From Rhizobium mayense (GTDB lineage: Bacteria; Pseudomonadota; Alphaproteobacteria; Rhizobiales; Rhizobiaceae): a DNA stretch of 64,000 nucleotides. Shown one piece after another: positions 1 to 8,806 of the stretch. The notes under the pieces were generated by a model. It was not told where the DNA came from. It did no database searches and worked only from the letters and a program-made list of their open reading frames with translations. Numbering within the stretch: the first letter of the stretch is position 1; the number at the start of each line of letters is the position of its first letter. The DNA is taken from assembly GCF_030272705.1 (NCBI RefSeq), contig NZ_JARFYM010000024.1:96929-160928 (forward strand), read 5' to 3'. Both the position numbers and the translations under genes were made by a program.

Positions 1-1
1 G

Positions 2-622
2 AAGAAGAAGATCACCGCTTTTCTGGTCGATCGCGGCACGCCAGGGTTCGATATCCTCAAGGGCTACGACTCGGTCTCCCATCGCGGCTACCACAACGTC
101 ATCCTGAACTTCACCGATTGCCGCCTGCCGAAGTCCCAGGTGCTGGGCGAGGTGCATCGCGGCTTCGACATTGCCAATGAATGGCTTTATGGCACGCGTC
201 TGACGGTCGCAGCGACCTGCGTCGGGCGGGCTCGACGCGTCTTCGACCTGGCCCTGCCCTATGCGGCGGAGCGCAAGCAGTTCGGCCGGCCGATCGGCGC
301 CAATCAGGGCGTGTCGTTCAAGCTTGCCGACATGATCACGGAGATCGATGCCGCAGACTTGCTGACACTATCCGCCGCCTGGAAACTGGATGCCGGCGTC
401 CCGGCCAATCGCGAGATCGCATCGGCCAAGCTCTACGCCTCCGAAATGCTTGCCCGCGTCACCGACGAGGCGATCCAGATCTTCGGCGGCATGGGACTGA
501 TGGACGACCTGCCGCTCGCCCGTTTCTGGCGCGATGCGCGCGTCGAACGCATATGGGACGGAACCTCGGAAATCCAGCGGCACATCATCAGCCGCGATCT
601 GCTGCGGCCATTCGGAGCCTAG
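2..622 (+). CDS. Acyl-CoA dehydrogenase, C-terminal part (5' end outside window)
   Basis: An open frame runs in from the window edge and encodes the last ~206 residues of an FAD-dependent acyl-CoA dehydrogenase, which introduces an alpha-beta double bond into acyl-CoA thioesters. The C-terminal helical domain is recognisable from YAAERKQFGRPIGANQ, QIFGGMGLMDDLPLARF and the terminal RDARVERIWDGTSEIQ segment. In medium-chain enzymes the catalytic base is the Glu of the YEGT segment; here that column reads WDGT, so Asp stands in its place. The stop lies 4 bases before the next start, so the gene is probably co-transcribed with the synthetase and CaiD-like hydratase downstream. The N-terminal half is not visible and the substrate is unknown. 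Confidence 0.92.
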   Translation, partial: KKKITAFLVDRGTPGFDILKGYDSVSHRGYHNVILNFTDCRLPKSQVLGEVHRGFDIANEWLYGTRLTVAATCVGRARRVFDLALPYAAERKQFGRPIGANQGVSFKLADMITEIDAADLLTLSAAWKLDAGVPANREIASAKLYASEMLARVTDEAIQIFGGMGLMDDLPLARFWRDARVERIWDGTSEIQRHIISRDLLRPFGA

Positions 623-626
623 TCGG

Positions 627-2684
627 ATGACGCAACGCCCGCTCGATCGCCTGATCAGACCGCAAACGATCGCTGTCTTCGGCGGCCGCGAGGCGCGCCG
701 GGTCATCGAGCAATGCGATCGCATGGGTTTTGCTGGAGACATCTGGCCGGTGCATCCGACGCTCGATGCCGTGCTCGGGCGCCGTTGCTATCGTTCGGTG
801 AAGGACTTGCCTGCCGCACCGGATGCCGCTTTCGTCGGCGTCAACCGGATGCTGACCATCGATATCGTGCGCGCGCTCTCAGCCCGAGGCGCCGGTGGCG
901 CCGTATGTTACGCATCCGGCTTCAGCGAAGCGGTTGCGGAACTAACAGATGGCGTCGCGCTGCAGGAAGCCTTGGTCAATGCGGCCGGCGATATGCCGAT
1001 CATCGGGCCGAATTGTTATGGCGTGATCAACGGACTGGATGGCGCCCTGCTCTGGCCTGACCAGCACGGAATGGTGCGCGTCGAAAGCGGCGTTGCCATT
1101 CTCACCCAATCCTCCAACATCGCCATCAATCTTTCCATGCAAAAGCGCGGCCTGCCTATCAGCTATCTGATGACGGCAGGCAACCAGGCCCAGATCGGAT
1201 TGTCGGATCTCGCCCTCGCAGTCCTGGAAGATCCTCGCGTTACGGCGGTCGGTCTGCATATCGAAGGGTTCGGCAACGTCCGGACACTTGAAAAGCTTGC
1301 CATGCGTGCGCGGGAACTGCGCAAACCCGTCGTCGCTCTGAAAGTCGGCAAATCCGAACAGGCGCAGCGCGCGGCCGTTTCGCATACGGCATCCCTGGCC
1401 GGCAGCGATGCCATCGCCGATGCGGTTCTCGCTCGTCTCGGTGTCGGCCGGGTCGCGACGTTGCCGGAACTCATCGAGACGCTGAAGCTGCTGCACGTGA
1501 CCGGCCCGCTGACAAGCAAGGCAATTTCTTCTATGAGCTGCTCCGGCGGCGAAGCCTCGCTGATGGCCGATGCCGCGATCGGCCGGGCCGTGGATTTTCG
1601 CGCTCTGAAACCGGAGCAATTGCCGGCCTTGCGGCGCAATCTCGGCGAGATGGTCACCCTTTCGAATCCTCTCGACTATCACACCTTCGTTTGGGGCGAT
1701 CTTTCCCGCCAGTCGGAAGCCTTCACCGCCATGTTCGAGGGCGACTACGCGCTCAATCTGATCGTCCTCGATTTTCCGCGGGACGATCGTTGCGATGCAG
1801 CGGAGTGGATGACCACGATCGCCGCTGTCGTCGCATCGACAAGGCGCACCGGCGCCCGTGCCGGGATACTGGCGACGCTGCCGGAGAACATGCCGGAAGC
1901 GATCGCCCTGCAACTAATGCAGAATGGCATAGTGCCTCTCTGCGGTATCAGCGAAGCCATAGCCGCGGCAGAAGTCGCAAGCCGGATTGGCTCGGCATGG
2001 CATGCTCCAGCGCCGCTGCCGCTCCTCGATATTCCCCTGGCCACAGGCGAGATCGAGACCTTGACTGAGGTAGCGGCCAAGGTTGAGCTATCTGCCGCCG
2101 GACTCCCCATTCCGCTTGGGGCAACGGCATCCAGTCCAAGCGACGCCGCGGATCAGGCGCGACGCATCGGCTTTCCTGTCGCACTGAAGGCATTGGGCAT
2201 CGAGCACAAGTCCGAGATCGGGGCCGTCGTACTCAACCTCCGGGATATGGAGGCGGTGCAAAGCGCGGCGGAGCGGATGGCTCCCGTCGCCTCCAGATAC
2301 CTGGTCGAACGGATGATCGAGCGCCCCGTCGCCGAGTTGATCGTCGGCGCCGTGCGCGACCCTGTCTTTGGATTGGCATTGACGATCGGAGCGGGCGGAA
2401 TCCTGGTGGAATTGCTTGAAGATTCCGTCATTTTAGCTCTTCCGGTGATAAAGTCGGACGTCCTGGACGCCATTTCGCGGCTGAAGGTCAGAAAATTGAT
2501 CGAAGGCTATCGTGGCGGGGCCAAGAGCAACCTCGATACAGTTGCCGACGCCGTCGTATCAGCGGCAGAATATGTCGTAAAAAACGCCGCGCGGCTTGAG
2601 GAACTGGACATTAATCCATTGATGGTTCTGCCTGATAATCGTGGCGTCGTCGCCGCAGACGCCCTCATCAGGCGAAGGAGGTAG
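627..2684 (+). CDS. Acyl-CoA synthetase, NDP-forming (acetate--CoA ligase family)
   Basis: This 685-residue protein has the fused architecture of ADP-forming acyl-CoA synthetases, which make acyl-CoA from acid, CoA and ATP. An N-terminal CoA-binding Rossmann domain (about 1-130, with IAVFGG and PVHPTLDAVLGRRCY) is followed by succinyl-CoA-ligase-like domains (KPVVALKVGKSE then SHTASLAGSDA, about 265-290). A C-terminal ATP-grasp domain follows (about 480-685: GFPVALKALG, LVERMI, ELDINPLMV). The frame stays open upstream, but the ATG at 627 is preferred because it follows the dehydrogenase stop directly and starts with normal CoA-binding-domain sequence. The placement between dehydrogenase and hydratase suggests it activates the acid that those enzymes process. 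The exact substrate is unknown. Confidence 0.9.
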   Translation: MTQRPLDRLIRPQTIAVFGGREARRVIEQCDRMGFAGDIWPVHPTLDAVLGRRCYRSVKDLPAAPDAAFVGVNRMLTIDIVRALSARGAGGAVCYASGFSEAVAELTDGVALQEALVNAAGDMPIIGPNCYGVINGLDGALLWPDQHGMVRVESGVAILTQSSNIAINLSMQKRGLPISYLMTAGNQAQIGLSDLALAVLEDPRVTAVGLHIEGFGNVRTLEKLAMRARELRKPVVALKVGKSEQAQRAAVSHTASLAGSDAIADAVLARLGVGRVATLPELIETLKLLHVTGPLTSKAISSMSCSGGEASLMADAAIGRAVDFRALKPEQLPALRRNLGEMVTLSNPLDYHTFVWGDLSRQSEAFTAMFEGDYALNLIVLDFPRDDRCDAAEWMTTIAAVVASTRRTGARAGILATLPENMPEAIALQLMQNGIVPLCGISEAIAAAEVASRIGSAWHAPAPLPLLDIPLATGEIETLTEVAAKVELSAAGLPIPLGATASSPSDAADQARRIGFPVALKALGIEHKSEIGAVVLNLRDMEAVQSAAERMAPVASRYLVERMIERPVAELIVGAVRDPVFGLALTIGAGGILVELLEDSVILALPVIKSDVLDAISRLKVRKLIEGYRGGAKSNLDTVADAVVSAAEYVVKNAARLEELDINPLMVLPDNRGVVAADALIRRRR

Positions 2685-2690
2685 CGGAAG

Positions 2691-3473
2691 TTGCAAAGTC
2701 CCATCCGCATCAGGCGTGACAACGGTATCGTGGAGGTCATCATCGACCGTCCGAAGGCGAATGCCATCGACCTTGCGACAAGCCGCGAGATGGGCCTGAT
2801 CTTCCGCGATTTCCGTGACGATCCCGATCTGCGCGTTGCGATCATTTCAGGTGCTGGCGAGAAGTTCTTTTCAGCCGGCTGGGATTTGAAAGCCGCCGCG
2901 GCCGGCGACGCGGTCGATGGCGATTATGGCGTCGGCGGTTTCGGCGGTCTGCAGGAACTTCGGGATCTCAACAAGCCCGTGATCTGCGCCGTCAACGGCA
3001 TCTGCTGCGGGGGCGGCCTAGAGATTGCCCTCTCCACCGATCTGATCATTGCAGCCGAGCATGCGACCTTCGCCTTGCCCGAAATCCGCTCTGGGACCGT
3101 TGCCGACGCGGCATCGATAAAGTTGCCGAAGCGCATCCCCTACCACATCGCCATGGACATGCTCCTGACCGGCCGCTGGCTCGATGTTGCGGAGGCCCAT
3201 CGCTGGGGTTTCGTCAACGAGATTGTCGCTGCGGACCGATTGATGGATCGGGCGTGGGAATTCGCCCGCCTTCTCGAAAGCGGCCCGCCCCTTGTCTACG
3301 CAGCCATCAAAGAAATTGTCCGCGAAGCGGAGGGAACGACGTTTCAGACTGCCATGAACAAGATCACCAAACGGCAGTTTGCGACCGTTGATGCCCTGTA
3401 TTCGAGCGAGGATCAGTTGGAAGGCGCAAGGGCTTTCGCGGAGAAGCGAACCCCAATCTGGAAAGGAAAGTGA
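2691..3473 (+). CDS. caiD: Crotonobetainyl-CoA hydratase-like enoyl-CoA hydratase (CaiD-type)
   Basis: The 260-residue protein is a crotonase-fold enzyme very close to E. coli CaiD, which hydrates crotonobetainyl-CoA to carnitinyl-CoA. Shared landmarks are RPKANAID near residue 20, GAGEKFFSAGWDLKAAA near 55-75, the GGGLE oxyanion-hole segment near 107, FALPE near 125 carrying the second conserved Glu, and the terminal AFAEKRTPIWKGK. The start is TTG, supported by AAGGAGGT at 2675-2682 eight bases upstream. It follows the synthetase gene by six bases, so the two are one transcript. Membership of the CaiD branch is clear. A true carnitine substrate is inferred, since no CaiB or carnitine transporter is visible here. 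Confidence 0.88.
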   Translation: MQSPIRIRRDNGIVEVIIDRPKANAIDLATSREMGLIFRDFRDDPDLRVAIISGAGEKFFSAGWDLKAAAAGDAVDGDYGVGGFGGLQELRDLNKPVICAVNGICCGGGLEIALSTDLIIAAEHATFALPEIRSGTVADAASIKLPKRIPYHIAMDMLLTGRWLDVAEAHRWGFVNEIVAADRLMDRAWEFARLLESGPPLVYAAIKEIVREAEGTTFQTAMNKITKRQFATVDALYSSEDQLEGARAFAEKRTPIWKGK

Positions 3474-3599
3474 CAAGGCGGCGGCAACCGCATCATTTTC
3501 CCGCATGATCGCGGGCAATCAAGCTTCCGGCGGAGAGGAACCGCATCCGAAGCTTTGCCCAAGAGTTCTGTCAACGCATCAAGAAGAAGGAACAGGGGA

Positions 3600-5189
3600 A
3601 TGAAAGACTACACGAAACATTTGGCAAGCCGTGTGACCTCGGGCGGGCTGAGCCGCCGCGAATTCATGGGACGGGCCATGGCGGCCGGCATGACATTGGC
3701 ACTTGCTGACCAGCTTTTCACCGAGAGCGCAATGGCAGCCGAACCGAAACGCGGCGGCCATTTGAAACTCGGACTTGAAGGCGGCGCCGCCACCGACTCC
3801 AAGGACCCGGCAAAATTCCTGTCGCAGTTCATGTTCTGCGTCGGCCGTTGCTGGGGCGACATGCTGGTCGAATCCCATCCGCTGACCGGCGCTGCCGTTC
3901 CGGCACTCGCCGAATCCTGGGAGCCGTCGAAGGACGCCGCGACGTGGACCTTCAAGATCCGCAAGGGCGTCAAGTTCCACAACGGCAAGGATCTGACCAT
4001 CGACGACGTCGTTGCCACATTGAACCGCCACACCGACAGCAAGTCGGAATCCGGCGCACTCGGCGTCATGAAATCGATCAAGGAGATCAAGGCCGACGGC
4101 GATAACCTCGTCCTGACCCTGACCGAAGGCAACGCCGACATGCCGTTGCTGCTCTCCGACTACCATCTCGTCATCCAGCCGAACGGCGGCAAAGACGACC
4201 CCCTCGCTTCGATCGGCACCGGTCCCTACAAGTTCGTCAGTTTCGAGCCCGGCGTACGCGCCACCTTTGAGCGCAACAAAGACGACTGGCGTACCGACCG
4301 CGGCTTCGTCGACTCGGTCGAAATCATCGGTATGAACGACGCGACTGCCCGTATCGCCGCTTTATCGTCGGGTCAGGTGCATTACATCAACCGTGTCGAC
4401 CCGAAGACCGTGGACCTGTTGAAGCGCGCACCCAATGTCGAAATCCTCTCGACCGCCGGCCGTGGGCACTATGTGTTCATCATGCACTGCAACACCGCGC
4501 CATTCGACAATAACGACCTGCGCCTGGCGCTGAAATATGCGATGGACCGCGAAACCATGGTCAAGAAGATCCTCGGCGGCTATGGCAAGGTCGGCAACGA
4601 CTTCCCGATCAACAGCACCTATGCCCTCTTCCCCGAAGGCATCGAACAGCGTGTTTACGATCCCGATAAGGCCGCCTTCCACTACAAGAAGTCCGGCCAC
4701 GACGGTTCCGTACTGTTGCGCACCTCGGAAGTCGCGTTCCCGGGCGCCGTCGACGCCGCCGTCCTCTATCAGGAAAGCTGCAAGAAGGCTGGGATCAACA
4801 TCGAGGTCAAGCGCGAGCCGGGCGACGGCTACTGGACCAATGTGTGGAATGTCCAGCCCTTCTCCACCTCCTACTGGGGCGGACGACCGACGCAGGATCA
4901 GATGTATTCCACCGCGTATCTCTCGACGGCGGACTGGAACGACACCCGCTTCAAGCGTCCTGACTTCGACAAGCTTCTGCTTCAGGCCCGCTCCGAGTTG
5001 GACGAGGCCAAGCGCAAGGAGCTTTACCGCGCCATGGCGATGATGGTCCGCGACGAAGGCGGCGTCATCCTGCCGATGTTCAACGACTTCGTGAACGCCT
5101 CCACCAAGCAGGTGAAGGGCTACGTTCATGACATCGGCAACGACATGTCGAATGGCTACGTCGCCACCCGCGTCTGGCTGGAGTCCTGA
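3600..5189 (+). CDS. ABC transporter substrate-binding protein, family 5 (Dpp/Opp type), Tat-exported
   Basis: A 529-residue periplasmic binding protein of the peptide/nickel/opine class that delivers substrate to the permeases encoded just downstream. The N-terminus has a twin-arginine signal (SRREFMGRAM, then a hydrophobic stretch ending ESAMA). Family-5 hallmarks follow: RKGVKFHNGKDLTIDDVVATL near 120, IGTGPYKFVSFEPG near 210, and a long C-terminal lobe with the YRAMAMMVRDEGG segment. The frame is open upstream to 3555, but the ATG at 3600 follows a purine-rich ribosome site and places the Tat motif correctly. It lies 126 bases after the caiD-like gene. The ligand cannot be told from sequence; the CoA enzymes upstream suggest a carnitine-like or acylated compound. 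Confidence 0.92.
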   Translation: MKDYTKHLASRVTSGGLSRREFMGRAMAAGMTLALADQLFTESAMAAEPKRGGHLKLGLEGGAATDSKDPAKFLSQFMFCVGRCWGDMLVESHPLTGAAVPALAESWEPSKDAATWTFKIRKGVKFHNGKDLTIDDVVATLNRHTDSKSESGALGVMKSIKEIKADGDNLVLTLTEGNADMPLLLSDYHLVIQPNGGKDDPLASIGTGPYKFVSFEPGVRATFERNKDDWRTDRGFVDSVEIIGMNDATARIAALSSGQVHYINRVDPKTVDLLKRAPNVEILSTAGRGHYVFIMHCNTAPFDNNDLRLALKYAMDRETMVKKILGGYGKVGNDFPINSTYALFPEGIEQRVYDPDKAAFHYKKSGHDGSVLLRTSEVAFPGAVDAAVLYQESCKKAGINIEVKREPGDGYWTNVWNVQPFSTSYWGGRPTQDQMYSTAYLSTADWNDTRFKRPDFDKLLLQARSELDEAKRKELYRAMAMMVRDEGGVILPMFNDFVNASTKQVKGYVHDIGNDMSNGYVATRVWLES

Positions 5190-5199
5190 TGCCCGAAGC

Positions 5200-5257
5200 A
5201 GGGCGGAAACGCCCTCATCTTTAACGCAACCGGGACTGCGGAAAGCCTCCGCGGTCC
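5200..5257 (+). terminator. Two intercistronic hairpins after the binding-protein gene
   Basis: Two stem-loops follow the binding-protein stop. The first is a 6-bp stem (5200-5205 with 5210-5215) closed by a GAAA tetraloop. The second is a 9-bp stem with one G-T wobble (5233-5241 with 5249-5257) and a 7-base loop. There is no long T run, so they look more like transcript-stabilising or attenuating hairpins that raise binding-protein output relative to permeases than a full terminator. Confidence 0.6.
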
Positions 5258-5286
5258 TCCTGACGTTTCAGCGCGAGGCATCAGCC

Positions 5287-6294
5287 ATGTCCAACATACC
5301 ACCCAGCACAGTCATGCCGGGATTGCGGTTTAGACAGCGTTTTCCGCTGCTGTCCTTGATTATCGAACGCTGTCTGCTCAGCCTCGTGCTGCTTTTTGCC
5401 GTCTCGGTCCTGATCTTCGGCGGCCTGGAAGCCTTGCCGGGCGATTTCGCGACGACCTATCTCGGCCAGTCGGCGACGCCGCAGGCTGTGGCCAATATCC
5501 GCACCGAACTGGGTCTCAACCGGCCGGTGACCACCCGCTACGTCGAATGGCTCGGCAACGCCGTCCGGGGCGATTTTGGCACATCCTGGGCCAGCAAGAA
5601 CTCCGTCAGCGAGCAGATCGGCAAGCGTCTCGGCAATTCGCTTTTCCTTGCAGCCTGTGCCGCGGTAATCTCGGTGCCGCTCGCAGTTGGGCTCGGCATG
5701 TTGGCCGTGCATTTCCGAAACCGATTGCCTGACAAGATCATAAACGTGATCTCGCTGGCGGCGATCTCGCTGCCGGAATTCTTCATCGGCTATCTGCTCA
5801 TCCTGTTTTTCGGCGTGAAATTCGGGATCGCGACCTTTCCGGCGACCGTATACGACGGTATGGATTTCATTGACAGGCTGAAAGCCATTGCCCTGCCGAC
5901 GGCGACGCTGGTGCTCGTCGTTCTCGCTCACATGATGCGCATGACACGGGCCGCGATCCTCTCCGTGATGTCGTCCGCCTATATGGAAACGGCGGAGTTG
6001 AAGGGCCTTAGCGCCTTTCGCGCGATCGTCAAACATGCCGCACCCAATGCTCTGGCGCCGATCATCAACGTTGTGGCGTTGAACCTCGCCTATCTCATCG
6101 TTGGCGTCGTGGTCGTCGAAGTGGTCTTCGTCTATCCCGGCATGGGACAGTACATGGTCGATGCCGTCACCGTGCGCGACATGCCGGTGGTCCAGGCCTG
6201 CGGACTGATCTTCGCCGCCGTCTACATCCTGCTCAACATGGTTGCCGATATCCTGGCGATCGTCGCCAACCCGCGCCTGAGGCATCCGCGATGA
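5287..6294 (+). CDS. ABC transporter permease, DppB type
   Basis: An integral membrane permease of the Dpp/Opp/nickel class, 335 residues, with about six hydrophobic segments. The N-terminal one reads LVLLFAVSVLIFGGLEALPGD, followed by the usual DppB-type segment with LGLNRPVTTRYVEWL and GDFGTSW. The C-terminal half holds the EAA-type ATPase-contact loop (ETAELKGLSAFRAIVKHAAPNA, shown in two parts here). The frame continues upstream to 5128, inside the binding-protein gene, but the ATG at 5287 gives the normal length. It pairs with the DppC-type permease whose start overlaps its stop by 4 bases. Confidence 0.93.
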   Translation: MSNIPPSTVMPGLRFRQRFPLLSLIIERCLLSLVLLFAVSVLIFGGLEALPGDFATTYLGQSATPQAVANIRTELGLNRPVTTRYVEWLGNAVRGDFGTSWASKNSVSEQIGKRLGNSLFLAACAAVISVPLAVGLGMLAVHFRNRLPDKIINVISLAAISLPEFFIGYLLILFFGVKFGIATFPATVYDGMDFIDRLKAIALPTATLVLVVLAHMMRMTRAAILSVMSSAYMETAELKGLSAFRAIVKHAAPNALAPIINVVALNLAYLIVGVVVVEVVFVYPGMGQYMVDAVTVRDMPVVQACGLIFAAVYILLNMVADILAIVANPRLRHPR

Positions 6295-7118
6295 GAATGA
6301 GAGACATCCCCATCACCGCCTGGGTCGGCATCATAGGCATTCTGCTCGCCTTCATCTGCGCGATCTTTGCCCCCCTGATCGCGCCATTTGGCGAAACCGA
6401 AGTGGTCGGCAACGTCTGGCAGCCAGCCGACACGCAGTATTTCTTCGGTCTCGACAATCTCGGCCGCGATATCCTTTCACGGCTGATCTATGGCGCCCGC
6501 ACGACGCTGTTCGTGGCGCTGGCGGCGACGATCATCTCGTTTTCGCTCGGCATCATCCTCAGCTTCACCGCCGCCGTCTCGCGTGGACTGATCGATACGG
6601 TCTTCTCGCGTTTCAACGACCTGATGATGTCGATCCCGACCCTGATCTTCGCGTTGGTGGTGCTGGCCGTGCTGCCGCAGAATCTCGTCGTTCTGATCCT
6701 TGTCATGGCGATCCTCGACTCCACGCGCGTCTATCGCCTCGGCCGCGCCGTCGCGCTGGACGTGGCGGTCATGGAATTCGTGGAAGCTGCCAAGCTCCGC
6801 GGCGAAGGCAAGGTCTGGATCATCTTCCGCGAAATCCTGCCGAACACGCTCTCGCCCTTGCTGGCGGAATTCGGCCTGCGTTTTGCCTTTTCGATCCTGT
6901 TCCTGTCGACGCTCTCCTTCCTCGGGCTCGGCATCCAGCCGCCGTCGGCCGATTGGGGCGGCATGGTCAAGGATAACAAGGATGGTATCATCTTCGGCAT
7001 TTCCGCCGCTCTTGTGCCGGGCGCCGCGATCGCGGCGCTCGCAGTCTGTGTCAATCTGGTGGTCGACTGGCTCCTGAAGCGCACCTCCAGCCTTAAAGGA
7101 GGACGTGGCGATGCCTGA
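6291..7118 (+). CDS. ABC transporter permease, DppC type
   Basis: A 275-residue second permease subunit that overlaps the DppB-type gene by ATGA, a sign of coupled translation. It begins with one transmembrane segment (GIIGILLAFICAIFAPLIAPF). The DppC hallmark FGLDNLGRDILSRLIYGARTT lies near residue 50, just before the membrane domain. The EAA loop (EFVEAAKLRGEGKVWII) is near residue 160 and FLGLGIQPPSADWGGM near 210. It forms the heterodimeric inner-membrane channel with the upstream permease and uses the fused ATPase encoded directly downstream. Confidence 0.93.
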   Translation: MRMRDIPITAWVGIIGILLAFICAIFAPLIAPFGETEVVGNVWQPADTQYFFGLDNLGRDILSRLIYGARTTLFVALAATIISFSLGIILSFTAAVSRGLIDTVFSRFNDLMMSIPTLIFALVVLAVLPQNLVVLILVMAILDSTRVYRLGRAVALDVAVMEFVEAAKLRGEGKVWIIFREILPNTLSPLLAEFGLRFAFSILFLSTLSFLGLGIQPPSADWGGMVKDNKDGIIFGISAALVPGAAIAALAVCVNLVVDWLLKRTSSLKGGRGDA

Positions 7119-8742
7119 GCTTCTTTCCGTTCGCGATCTCAAGATCGAAGCGACCAGTTATCCGCCCGGCGAACCGCCGAAGCGGGTCACGATCGTCAAC
7201 GGCGTCTCCTTCGATTTGCAGAAGGGCAAGGTGCTCGGCCTGATCGGCGAGTCCGGTGCCGGCAAATCCACCATCGGACTTTGTGCGCTTGCCTATGGCC
7301 GCGGCGGTGCCGAAATCACCGGCGGCACGGTGCTGCTCAACGGCGTCGATATTCTTCCGATGGGAAAATCGGGCATACGGAGGATTCGCGGGGCACGCGT
7401 CTGTTATGTCGCGCAATCGGCTGCAGCGGCCTTCAATCCGGCCCACAGGCTGGGCGAACAGGTGATAGAAGCCTCCGTCAAACATGGGTTGATGACGAAG
7501 GACGAAGCGAGGAAGCGCGCGCTTTACCTCTTCCGGGTCCTTGGCCTGCCCAATCCCGAGACCTTCGGCGAGCGCTTTCCGCACCAGGTCTCGGGCGGCC
7601 AGCTTCAACGCGCCATGACAGCAATGGCGCTCTGCTCCAATCCCCAACTGATCGTCTTCGACGAACCGACCACGGCACTCGACGTTACGACGCAGATCGA
7701 CGTCCTGGCGGCGATCAAACACGCCATTGAAGCGACCCATACGGCAGCCCTCTACATCACCCACGACCTTGCCGTCGTTGCGCAGATCTCCGACGACATC
7801 ATGGTGTTGCGACACGGCAGACAGGTGGAATGCGGCCCGGTACAGCAGATCATCGAGGCGCCTCGGGAGGAGTATACCCGCGCCCTTGTCAATGTCCGCC
7901 AGACGGCGCGGGAAGAGGCGGCGGATCAATCTGACACCCTTCTGAGGGTCGAGAATATCAGTGCTGAATATTCGAACGGATTCAAGGTGTTGCATGACGT
8001 TTCTCTACATGTACCAAAAGGTCAGACACTTGCCATTGTGGGTGAATCCGGCTCCGGAAAATCAACGCTTGCCCGCGTTATCACCGGATTACTACCGCCC
8101 AGCGATGGAAGGATTTCCTTTGACAACAAGCTGCTCACCCCGGCTCTGAGGAACCGCTCGCGCAACGAACTACGGCGCATTCAACTGATCTACCAGATGG
8201 CCGATACTGCCATGAACCCCCGCCAGACTGTGCGCGATATCATCGGCCGTCCCCTCACTTTCTATTATGGCCTGCGAGGCGCTGCAAAGACGGCGCGGGT
8301 GAAGGAGCTGCTCGACGAGATCGAGATGGGCAATGGTTTCATCGACCGTTATCCAGCCGAGCTTTCCGGAGGCCAGAAACAGCGTGTCGCGATTGCGCGC
8401 GCCCTTGCGGCGAAGCCTGAACTCATCCTCTGCGATGAGCCCACCTCGGCGCTCGATCCGCTGGTTGCCGAAGGCATTCTGAAACTGCTCATGCGGCTCC
8501 AGGAAGAATCCCAGCTCTCTTATATCTTCATCACCCACGATATCGCCATCGTCCGCGCGATCGCCGACAGTGTCGCGGTCATGCATCGCGGCAGGCTCGT
8601 GCGCTTCGGGCCGAAATCGAAGGTGCTTTCGCCACCTTTCGACGACTACACGGATCTGTTGCTGAAATCGGTGCCGGAAATGGAGATCGGCTGGCTGGAG
8701 CGCGTCCTGACGACGCGAAAGATGGAAAGCGCTGGGAATTGA
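7111..8742 (+). CDS. Fused double ABC ATPase (DppD-DppF type)
   Basis: This 543-residue protein carries two complete ATP-binding cassettes and energises the importer. The first has Walker A GESGAGKST (about 47), signature VSGGQLQRA (about 165) and Walker B LIVFDEPTTALD (about 185). The second has GESGSGKST (about 312), LSGGQKQRV (about 420) and LILCDEPTSALD. The ATG at 7111 is chosen over a GTG at 7105 because the AAAGGAGG at 7095-7102 is correctly spaced for it. The gene overlaps the end of the permease gene. The C-terminus lacks a long Cys-rich oligopeptide extension. Fusion of the two ATPases is common in alphaproteobacterial Dpp-like systems. Confidence 0.93.
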   Translation: MPELLSVRDLKIEATSYPPGEPPKRVTIVNGVSFDLQKGKVLGLIGESGAGKSTIGLCALAYGRGGAEITGGTVLLNGVDILPMGKSGIRRIRGARVCYVAQSAAAAFNPAHRLGEQVIEASVKHGLMTKDEARKRALYLFRVLGLPNPETFGERFPHQVSGGQLQRAMTAMALCSNPQLIVFDEPTTALDVTTQIDVLAAIKHAIEATHTAALYITHDLAVVAQISDDIMVLRHGRQVECGPVQQIIEAPREEYTRALVNVRQTAREEAADQSDTLLRVENISAEYSNGFKVLHDVSLHVPKGQTLAIVGESGSGKSTLARVITGLLPPSDGRISFDNKLLTPALRNRSRNELRRIQLIYQMADTAMNPRQTVRDIIGRPLTFYYGLRGAAKTARVKELLDEIEMGNGFIDRYPAELSGGQKQRVAIARALAAKPELILCDEPTSALDPLVAEGILKLLMRLQEESQLSYIFITHDIAIVRAIADSVAVMHRGRLVRFGPKSKVLSPPFDDYTDLLLKSVPEMEIGWLERVLTTRKMESAGN

Positions 8743-8806
8743 TACATGACGTTCATCCACTGCAGCCTTAATATCATCGCGCCAGCAATATCGGAATGAA
8801 CCCGTC

